Assembly: GCA_002422205.1 (NCBI GenBank)
Contig: DITS01000045.1
Span: forward strand, 30,817-42,296
Direction: 5' to 3'
DNA: 11,480 nt
Source: Alphaproteobacteria bacterium UBA6178
Lineage (GTDB): Bacteria; Pseudomonadota; Alphaproteobacteria; Rickettsiales; UBA3002
The notes under the pieces are model-generated. The model worked only from the letters and a program-made list of their open reading frames with translations. It made no database searches and was not told where the DNA came from. Shown one piece after another: positions 1 to 4,940 of this stretch. The number at the start of each line of letters is the position of its first letter. Position 1 is the first letter of the stretch. Position numbers and translations under genes: made by a program.

Positions 1-699
1 CGAGCAGATGATGATGCAATTGTCGCGATTGTCGCGCACCACTTCCATTTCATATTCTTTCCAGCCTAGTAGTGATTCGTCGATCAGCACTTCGGTGGTG
101 GGGGAGGCGTCGAGGCCGGAGGCGACGATTTGCTCGTATTCTTCGCGGTTATAGGCGATGCCACCGCCGCTGCCACCCATGGTAAAAGAGGGGCGGATAA
201 TGGCGGGCAGGCCAATGTAATCGAGCGCGGCGCGGGCTTCGTCGAGCGAATGCGCAATCGCGTTTTTGGCGACATCAAGGCCGATGCGGGTCATGGCTTT
301 GTTGAACAAATCGCGGTTTTCGGCTTTGTTGATTGAGTCAAGATTGGCGCCGATCAACTCGACACCGTGTTTTTTGAGTGTGCCGTTTTCGGCGAGGGCC
401 TTGGCGCAATTGAGTGCGGTTTGACCGCCCATGGTGGGCAGCAGCGCGTCGGGTTTTTCGCGCTCGATGATTTTGGCAACCAGCTCGGGGGTGATGGGCT
501 CGATATAGGTGGCGTCGGCCAGTTCGGGGTCGGTCATGATGGTGGCGGGGTTGGAGTTCACCAAAATGATGCGGTAGCCTTCTTTTTTAAGGGTTTTGAC
601 CGCTTGGGTGCCCGAATAATCAAACTCGCACGCCTGCCCGATGACGATGGGGCCAGCGCCGATGATGAGGATGGATTTGATGTCGGTACGTTTAGGCAT
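1..699 (-). CDS. carB: Carbamoyl-phosphate synthase large subunit, N-terminal 233 residues (cut by window edge)
   Basis: Large subunit of carbamoyl-phosphate synthase, which makes carbamoyl phosphate from bicarbonate, ATP and glutamine-derived ammonia for pyrimidine and arginine synthesis in the cytoplasm. Only the N-terminus of the first (carboxyphosphate) half is present; the gene runs off the left edge, so about 80% of the usual ~1,070-residue protein is missing. Visible are the opening MPKRTDI, the nucleotide-fold motif GAGPIVIGQACEFDYSG (15-31), VNSNPATIMTD (48-58), LLPTMGGQTALN (87-98), and the ATP-grasp residues Arg129 and Arg169 followed by the glycine loop GGSGGGIA (175-182). Arg129 and Arg169 fall at the same numbers as in the E. 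coli enzyme. The start at 699 gives the canonical N-terminus. Upstream, the only Shine-Dalgarno-like triplet (GGA, complement of 708-710) lies in the outermost 7-bp repeat unit, about 8 nt from the ATG. The reading frame is intact where visible. Confidence 0.97.
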   Translation of the reverse strand, partial: MPKRTDIKSILIIGAGPIVIGQACEFDYSGTQAVKTLKKEGYRIILVNSNPATIMTDPELADATYIEPITPELVAKIIEREKPDALLPTMGGQTALNCAKALAENGTLKKHGVELIGANLDSINKAENRDLFNKAMTRIGLDVAKNAIAHSLDEARAALDYIGLPAIIRPSFTMGGSGGGIAYNREEYEQIVASGLDASPTTEVLIDESLLGWKEYEMEVVRDNRDNCIIICS

Positions 700-703
700 T
701 TTG

Positions 704-747
704 AGAGTCCAGAGTTCAGAGTTCAGAGTTCAGAGTTCAGAGTTCAG
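704..747 (+). repeat. Left heptad array: one AGAGTCC plus five AGAGTTC units
   Basis: Tandem 7-bp repeat. AGAGTCC sits at 704-710 and is followed by five perfect AGAGTTC units at 711-745, then AG of a sixth. Its inner part encodes the last residues (NSEL) and stop codon of the four-helix protein on the minus strand. Its outer end forms the 5' leader of carB. The first 30 bp match the right array in inverted orientation. Such arrays are prone to slippage, so unit number may vary between strains. Confidence 0.95.
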
Positions 748-1137
748 TTTATCTTCGAGCTTTTTGATGAGACCGTTGATCATTCGTCCGATTTCATCAA
801 TTTCAGTTAATGGTTCATTCAGCACTTCGTTGGTTAGATAACCAAGATCAGCGGCGAGTTGTAATTGTGTTTCTAATTCAGCCAAAGAACCGTAAGCAAT
901 ATTCAGGAAGCGAAGAAATTCTCTGGTAGAGCGTTTTACACTGCCTTCGGCGATATTGGAAGGAACGGATATCGCGCATCGGCGTAGCTGGCTAGTGAGT
1001 CCGTATATTTCTTCTTTAGGAAAGGTCGCCGTCAACAGGTAAGCTGTTTTAACCATCTCTCTTGAGCGCTGCCATATTTTGAGGTCGCGGAAGCCCTGAA
1101 TTTTAACCGGAGAAATTTGGAGATCTGCTTCCATCAT
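730..1137 (-). CDS. Four-helix-bundle protein of the 23S rRNA intervening-sequence (S23/IVP) family
   Basis: A 135-residue protein recognisable as the small four-helix-bundle family first known from ORFs inside intervening sequences of bacterial 23S rRNA genes. Diagnostic stretches are GFRDLKIWQRSREMV (15-29), FPKEEIYGLTSQLRRCAISV (39-58) with PSNIAEG (59-65) directly after, and the amphipathic helix TREFLRFLNIAYGSLAELET (71-90). Length is typical and the family's conserved positions are present. The molecular role of these proteins is not established; nucleic-acid binding has been proposed. Here the gene is not in an rRNA gene but between carA and carB. Its ATG overlaps the carA stop (ATGA, 1137-1134), and with only a weak AGAAAG-like Shine-Dalgarno it is probably translated by coupling. 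A second ATG follows immediately (1134-1132). The C-terminal NSEL and TGA come from the heptad array. The related Avd protein of diversity-generating retroelements is an alternative label, but no reverse transcriptase or variable repeat is nearby. Confidence 0.9.
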   Translation of the reverse strand: MMEADLQISPVKIQGFRDLKIWQRSREMVKTAYLLTATFPKEEIYGLTSQLRRCAISVPSNIAEGSVKRSTREFLRFLNIAYGSLAELETQLQLAADLGYLTNEVLNEPLTEIDEIGRMINGLIKKLEDKLNSEL

Positions 1138-2324
1138 GGCTTTCTGAACTCTGAACTCTGAACTCTGGACTCTTGCATGGTCGCCACGAACCGCTCAAAC
1201 AAATACAGTGAATCATGCGGGCCGGGGGAGGATTCGGGGTGGTACTGGATGGAGAAAACGGGTTTATCGTCGACTTCGATACCGGCGATGGTGCCATCGA
1301 ACAAGGACACATGCGAGACGCTTACCCCTTTGGGTAGTGTGCCATGCGAGACTACGAAGCCGTGATTCTGGCTGGTGATCTCGACGGCGCCGTCGCTTAA
1401 GCGCTTGATGGGGTGATTGACGCCACGATGCCCCTGATGCATTTTTTCGGTTTTGGCGCCCAGCGCGAGGCCGAGTAATTGATGACCTAGGCAAATACCG
1501 AAGATTGGTGTGTCGGTTTTAAGCAGTTTTTTGATGGTGGGGATGGCATATTCGCCAGTGGCGGCGGGATCGCCCGGGCCGTTGGATAAAAACACACCGT
1601 CGGGGCGCAGGGCGAGGATATCTTCGGCGGACGCATGGGCAGGCACGACGGTGGTTTTGCAGCCGAAGCTGGCAAGGGTGCGCAGAATATTGAATTTTTC
1701 GCCGTAATCGACGGCAACGACGTGGAATTCGGCATTGCCCATTTCGCCATAGCCTTTTTCTAAGCTCCAGCGGGTTTGCGTCCATTCATAGCTTTGCGGG
1801 GTGGTGACCTGATGGGCCAGCTCCATACCGGCGAGGGAGGGCATGGCTTGCAATGCGGCTTTGGCTGCTGGAATATCGGCATTTTCACCCTCGCTGGGGT
1901 AAAGAATGGCTACATTTTGGGCGCCATGCAGGCGGGTATGGCGGGTGAGGGCGCGGGTGTCGATACCGGCGATGCCGGTGACGCCTTTATCTTCGAGCCA
2001 GCGGATGAAATGCATGCTGCTGCGGAAATTGGAGGCTTCGGTGACTTCTTCGCGCACGATCAGGCCGCTGGCACCCATGACTTTGGATTCTTTGTCTTGC
2101 GGGTTGGTGCCGACATTGCCGATATGGGGAAAGGTGAAGGTGATGATCTGGCCGAAATAGGACGGGTCGGTGAGGACTTCCTGATAGCCGGTCATGGCCG
2201 TGTTAAAGCAGATTTCACCGCTTGCCTGACCGCGGGCGCCAAATCCATAACCGAAAAAAACGGTGCCGTCGCTTAGCACCAGCGCTGCCGTATAAGGCGC
2301 GGGAATCGTCATGTCATCATTCAT
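1134..2324 (-). CDS. carA: Carbamoyl-phosphate synthase small (glutaminase) subunit with repeat-encoded C-terminal tail
   Basis: Glutamine amidotransferase subunit that hydrolyses glutamine and channels ammonia to CarB. The N-terminal CarA domain (about 10-150) carries SGEICFNTAMTGYQEVLTDP (35-54) and QIITFTFPHIGNVG (59-72). The class I glutaminase domain (about 200-383) has GPGDP (249-253), the nucleophile Cys278 in GICLGHQ (276-282), and the partners His362 and Glu364 in YHPESSPGP (361-369), so it should be active. The normal family end is around the FERFVATM stretch (376-383). The last 12 residues (ESRVQSSEFRKP) are encoded by the heptad array and its inner border, meaning the cassette replaced the original stop codon. 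The 396-residue length is otherwise typical. The start at 2324 has AGGA about 7 nt upstream and lies about 25 nt from a predicted transcription start. The stop overlaps the downstream four-helix gene by 4 nt. Confidence 0.97.
   Translation of the reverse strand: MNDDMTIPAPYTAALVLSDGTVFFGYGFGARGQASGEICFNTAMTGYQEVLTDPSYFGQIITFTFPHIGNVGTNPQDKESKVMGASGLIVREEVTEASNFRSSMHFIRWLEDKGVTGIAGIDTRALTRHTRLHGAQNVAILYPSEGENADIPAAKAALQAMPSLAGMELAHQVTTPQSYEWTQTRWSLEKGYGEMGNAEFHVVAVDYGEKFNILRTLASFGCKTTVVPAHASAEDILALRPDGVFLSNGPGDPAATGEYAIPTIKKLLKTDTPIFGICLGHQLLGLALGAKTEKMHQGHRGVNHPIKRLSDGAVEITSQNHGFVVSHGTLPKGVSVSHVSLFDGTIAGIEVDDKPVFSIQYHPESSPGPHDSLYLFERFVATMQESRVQSSEFRKP
1144..1173 (-). repeat. Right heptad array: GGACTCT plus three GAACTCT units
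   Basis: On the plus strand, three GAACTCT units (1146-1166) and an outermost GGACTCT (1167-1173), with CT of a further unit at 1144-1145. This is the inverted counterpart of the left array, perfect over 30 bp including the divergent outer unit. On the coding (minus) strand it is translated as the tail of CarA. Confidence 0.95.
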
Positions 2325-2355
2325 TGAGTTTCCTAGCTATAGGCAAATTGGCGGG

Positions 2356-2384
2356 AACATAGTGAAAAGGGCGCGGCGGGTCAA
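2356..2384 (-). promoter_or_regulatory. Predicted sigma-70-type promoter of carA
   Basis: On the minus strand, TTGACC (complement of 2379-2384, 5/6 to consensus) is followed after exactly 17 bp by TATGTT (complement of 2356-2361, 4/6). Transcription would begin near 2349, giving a leader of about 25 nt with an AGGA Shine-Dalgarno before the carA ATG. The leader is too short for an attenuator. Confidence 0.55.
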
Positions 2385-2402
2385 GAAGGAAAAGGGGAAA
2401 TA

Positions 2403-2456
2403 CGGGAATCAGGAATACAGGATTCATATTTTCCTGTATTCCCGCGTTTCTGATTC
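2403..2456. repeat. Inverted pair of degenerate 7-8-bp repeats with an 11-bp perfect stem
   Basis: Perfect inverted repeat GGAATACAGGA at 2412-2422 and TCCTGTATTCC at 2432-2442 with a 9-nt loop. Just outside, GGAATCA (2405-2411) directly precedes GGAATAC (2412-2418), and the right side contains degenerate copies of the same words in inverted orientation (CTGATTC within 2450-2456). The stem sits between the divergent carA and prepilin promoters. There is no T-run on either strand, so it is not a standard intrinsic terminator. Other dispersed-repeat remnants are the likeliest explanation. Confidence 0.6.
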
Positions 2457-2532
2457 TATCTACCGGTATTTTTAATCCAGTAGGTGATCTTAGTATTGGC
2501 ATCAAGAAGGGCAGGTAAAGAAGGCATATTCC

Positions 2533-2561
2533 TTGTGAATAAACTAAAAATACACTATTAT
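2533..2561 (+). promoter_or_regulatory. Predicted sigma-70-type promoter of the prepilin gene
   Basis: TTGTGA (2533-2538, 4/6) and TATTAT (2556-2561, 5/6) are separated by exactly 17 bp. Transcription would start near 2568, only about 15 nt before the ATG and just upstream of the AAGGAG Shine-Dalgarno at 2571-2576. Confidence 0.45.
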
Positions 2562-2582
2562 ATAAAGTCTAAGGAGACCTAT

Positions 2583-3380
2583 ATGTCAAAGGCGTTTTCG
2601 CTGGTTGAGCTCAGCATTGTACTTGTTATTTTAGGGCTTCTTACGGGCGGCATACTTTCCGGGCAATCACTTATTCGTGCTTCTGAATTGCGTGGCGTGA
2701 CGACAGAATACCAAGTTTATCAATCAGCCATTAACAGCTTTCGTGATAAGTATATGGGCTATCCTGGAGATTTTCGTGATGCTACCAAATTCTGGGGTCG
2801 GTTATCGGCTGATGCCAGCTGTGTTACAAATTCTGCAGCGGGTGTTTCAACCTCTGGTGTTTGTGATGGAAATGGGGATGGAAATCTTATCACTCATAAC
2901 GCAGTATCTTCGGGAGGTGAATCGTACGAGAATTATCAGTTTTGGAGACAATTAGCGCTGGCAGGTCTCGTTGAGGGTAGCTACACAGGGTTGGCTGGTG
3001 CAGCGAATGGCAGCACTGCGTTGATAGGGGAGAATGTACCTAAATCACGCCTTAATAATGCAGGATGGAGTACCAATAGGCCTCCAATCGCAGGTGATGC
3101 TAACATCTATGCTGTGCAATATGGGAATGTCTTTTATTATGGTGCTCCAGTGAGTAATAATTTGACATCGGGAGCGACCCTCAGGCCCGAAGAGGCATGG
3201 AATATAGATACGAAGGTTGATGATGGTCGTCCTGCCTATGGAAAAGTGATCGCACGGAATTGGAATAATGTTTGCGCAGCCGCTGATAATGGCACTCATA
3301 CAAACACCAATTTTGAAGCAAGCTATAAGCTTTCAGATAGCAGTTTGCAGTGCTCACTAATTTTCCGCCAGATTTTTTAG
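2583..3380 (+). CDS. Type IV prepilin-like (pseudopilin) protein with N-terminal methylation motif
   Basis: A 265-residue secreted or pilus-like protein. The start is fixed by AAGGAG at 2571-2576, 6 nt before the ATG; upstream in-frame codons are ignored because they precede the promoter. The leader is only MSKA, then FSLVEL: prepilin peptidase should cut between Ala4 and Phe5, leaving the characteristic Glu at mature position 5 and a hydrophobic helix to about residue 30. Cleavage after Ala rather than Gly is less common but tolerated. The rest looks like a globular pseudopilin head: an acidic DGNGDG (95-100), a second acidic patch IDTKVDDGRP (208-217), and four cysteines (80, 94, 231, 257) that could form two disulphides. 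The ending CSLIFRQIF resembles intact members as I remember them, so it is probably full length. No secretion or pilus assembly gene is adjacent. The gene is visibly more AT-rich than its neighbours and lies on the opposite strand, hinting at separate ancestry. Confidence 0.88.
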   Translation: MSKAFSLVELSIVLVILGLLTGGILSGQSLIRASELRGVTTEYQVYQSAINSFRDKYMGYPGDFRDATKFWGRLSADASCVTNSAAGVSTSGVCDGNGDGNLITHNAVSSGGESYENYQFWRQLALAGLVEGSYTGLAGAANGSTALIGENVPKSRLNNAGWSTNRPPIAGDANIYAVQYGNVFYYGAPVSNNLTSGATLRPEEAWNIDTKVDDGRPAYGKVIARNWNNVCAAADNGTHTNTNFEASYKLSDSSLQCSLIFRQIF

Positions 3381-3383
3381 TGT

Positions 3384-4718
3384 TTACCGATGCTGCTCGA
3401 TCCAGTCGGTGATGACGGGGCGGACTTGTTCGCGGTAGCGGCGGCCATTGAAGATGCCGTAATGGCCGACATTTTTTTGCAAATGGTATTTTTTCAGCTC
3501 TTTGGGCAGGTGGCTGGAGATATCCAGCGCGGCTTTGGTCTGGCCCATACCGGAGATGTCATCGAGCTCACCTTCGATCGCTAAAATTGCGGTTTTGCGG
3601 ATAGACGCCGGATTGACCAAATCGCCGCGATGGACGAATTCGCCTTTGGGCAGTGAATGTTTTTTGAATACTTCGACGATGGTTTGCAGGTAAAATTCAG
3701 CTGGCAAATCAGCGACGGAGAGGTATTCATTGTAGAATTTACGGTGCGCAGCGGCGGATTCGCCATCGCCTTCGACCAGATGCTGGAAGAGTTTGATATG
3801 CGCGTCGATATGGCGATCCATATTCATCGACATAAAGCCGGTCAGCTGCAAAAAGCCCGGATAGACACGGCGCATGAAGCCCGGATAGTTGAAGGGCACG
3901 CGGGTGACTACATTGCTTTCGAACCAATTGAGCGAGCGCTCTTTGGCGAAACGATTGACTTGTGTGGGGGCTTTGCGCGTATCGACGGGCCCGCCCATCA
4001 GTGTCATGGTTCTGGGGGTGCATTTGTCCTTGTTTTGCGACATGACTGCGACGGCGGCATAGAGCGGCACGGAAGGCTGGCACACGGCCATCGTGTGGGC
4101 ATCGGGGCCGATAAAATGCAGCATTTCAATGAGGTAGTCGATATAATCATTCAGATCGAAAATACCATCCGAGGAGGGCACTTCGCGCGCGTCGCGCCAA
4201 TCGGTAATATAAACATCGTGGTGGGGCAATAATGCCTGTACCGTGCCGCGCAACAGCGTGGCGTGGTGACCGGACATGGGGGCGACGATGAGTAATTTTG
4301 TGTCTTTGGTGCCCACTTCGCGGCCCGCTACCGTGCGTTTGAAACGGCGTAGCTGGCAGAAGGGAAATTCCATCACGACTTCATCGACCACATCGACGGT
4401 TTTATCGCCGATTTTGGTGTGGGTGAGGCCAAAGACGGGTTTGGGGTATTTTTGCGTGATGCGCTCGACCAGCTCGCCTGCCGCGGCCATATTGCGGCCA
4501 TATTCGGTATAAGCGATGGGGCTGAGTGGATTGCTGAACATGTGCTTGGTGGCGTGGGCCATCATGCGGATGGGAGTCATGCCCACCGAATGCATCTCAT
4601 GCAGGTTGTATAAGTGGCTATTCTCTATATAGGTCAACATAAACTCTTCTTTGTTATAGGTTTCATAACAAGCAAGTTTTTCAGGTTTGTCGTCTGGCAT
4701 TGGTGGAAAGGCCAACAT
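3384..4718 (-). CDS. phaZ: Intracellular polyhydroxybutyrate (PHA) depolymerase
   Basis: Cytoplasmic depolymerase that releases 3-hydroxybutyrate from stored PHB granules. Family hallmarks are NPLSPIAYTEYGRNMAAAGE, LLIVAPMSGHHATLLRGTV, DVYITDWRDAREVP, MTLMGGPVDTR, RRVYPGFLQLTGFMSMN and VGHYGIFNGRRYRE. The lipase-box position carries cysteine (AVCQPSVP), typical of the intracellular class. Counting from the 4718 start, the proposed triad is Cys213, Asp386 (or 387) in EGELDDIS, and His419 in VGHYG. Start choice: 4718 is preferred because AGGGAGA lies about 9 nt upstream. The longest frame begins at 4778 (464 residues) but has no Shine-Dalgarno. A third candidate, 4640, follows AAGAAGAG very closely. 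Any of these leaves an N-terminus longer than in the classical ~405-residue enzymes. No PHB synthase or phasin gene is in the window. It converges on the prepilin gene with 3 bp between stop codons. Confidence 0.93.
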   Translation of the reverse strand: MLAFPPMPDDKPEKLACYETYNKEEFMLTYIENSHLYNLHEMHSVGMTPIRMMAHATKHMFSNPLSPIAYTEYGRNMAAAGELVERITQKYPKPVFGLTHTKIGDKTVDVVDEVVMEFPFCQLRRFKRTVAGREVGTKDTKLLIVAPMSGHHATLLRGTVQALLPHHDVYITDWRDAREVPSSDGIFDLNDYIDYLIEMLHFIGPDAHTMAVCQPSVPLYAAVAVMSQNKDKCTPRTMTLMGGPVDTRKAPTQVNRFAKERSLNWFESNVVTRVPFNYPGFMRRVYPGFLQLTGFMSMNMDRHIDAHIKLFQHLVEGDGESAAAHRKFYNEYLSVADLPAEFYLQTIVEVFKKHSLPKGEFVHRGDLVNPASIRKTAILAIEGELDDISGMGQTKAALDISSHLPKELKKYHLQKNVGHYGIFNGRRYREQVRPVITDWIEQHR

Positions 4719-4838
4719 TTTCTTGCTCTCCCTTGTAGTGTACGCATTAAAGTTAAATAAAGGATTAACGCGCCACATGTCTGATCGTTGATTCTATGCG
4801 GAAACTAGCATAAATCGGACGTTAGACCTAGTTTTATT

Positions 4839-4847
4839 TGCAGTGCA
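4839..4847. promoter_or_regulatory. TGCA-N-TGCA palindrome upstream of phaZ (speculative operator)
   Basis: TGCAGTGCA is a short near-palindrome with an additional TGC overlapping it on the minus strand (TGCTGCACTGCA). It lies about 120 bp upstream of the preferred phaZ start. TGC-rich sites are what the PHB regulator PhaR binds in some alphaproteobacteria, but the spacing here does not match the CTGC-N3-GCAG form exactly. I found no convincing promoter hexamers for phaZ. Confidence 0.15.
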
Positions 4848-4898
4848 GCATAAAATCCATATACCATTTTTATGACAGTCACTGGGGTTTAAGACCGG

Positions 4899-4918
4899 AC
4901 CCCGTCATACGACGGGGT
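4899..4918. repeat. 8-bp perfect hairpin between the decarboxylase gene and phaZ
   Basis: ACCCCGTC (4899-4906), loop ATAC, GACGGGGT (4911-4918). On the minus strand it lies 23 bp after the decarboxylase stop codon, where a terminator would be expected, but no T-tract follows. The words CGTCAT and GACGGGG recur in the other intergenic region (9621-9780), so it may be one of a family of dispersed palindromes. It might still stabilise the 3' end of the upstream operon mRNA. Confidence 0.55.
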
Positions 4919-4940
4919 GACATAGACGGATATAATTATA

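Larger units (their letters stand above)
704..1173. mobile_element. Putative 470-bp cassette: four-helix-bundle gene bounded by 30-bp heptad inverted repeats, inserted between carA and carB
   Basis: Seen directly: 704-733 is the exact reverse complement of 1144-1173 (30/30 bases). Each arm has a divergent outermost unit AGAGTCC followed, going inward, by AGAGTTC units; the left arm has more units than the right. The only gene between the arms is the 135-residue four-helix protein. It stops inside the left arm and starts 7 bp inside the right arm, so the segment is little more than repeat-gene-repeat. It splits carA from carB, which are normally adjacent. I infer a passively mobilised or recombined cassette. 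No transposase is present and I see no convincing target-site duplication (GCAT occurs near both ends, at 696-699 and 1175-1178, but is not directly abutting). It could instead be an old locus around which repeats expanded. Confidence 0.5.

Noticed and set aside
704..747. CRISPR-like array
   Set aside because: The units are 7 bp and directly adjacent with no spacers, so this is a simple tandem repeat.
367..810. Plus-strand open frame over carB
   Set aside because: It lies antisense to the well-supported carB and the repeat array, resembles no family, and part of it is repeat-encoded.
730..1137. Diversity-generating retroelement accessory gene (avd)
   Set aside because: The fold family is related, but there is no reverse transcriptase, template repeat or variable repeat in the window, and the sequence matches the S23/IVP type.
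1776..2276. Plus-strand 166-codon open frame over carA
   Set aside because: Antisense shadow of a clearly coding, motif-complete carA.
2484..2582. Upstream extension of the prepilin frame
   Set aside because: It would precede the predicted promoter and the AAGGAG site, and would destroy the canonical short prepilin leader MSKA-FSLVEL.
2325..2582. PyrR-type or arginine-responsive attenuator in the carA leader
   Set aside because: The predicted leader is only about 25 nt and the one strong hairpin lies upstream of the promoter.
4899..4918. Rho-independent terminator after the decarboxylase
   Set aside because: The stem is good but no T-tract follows on either strand.
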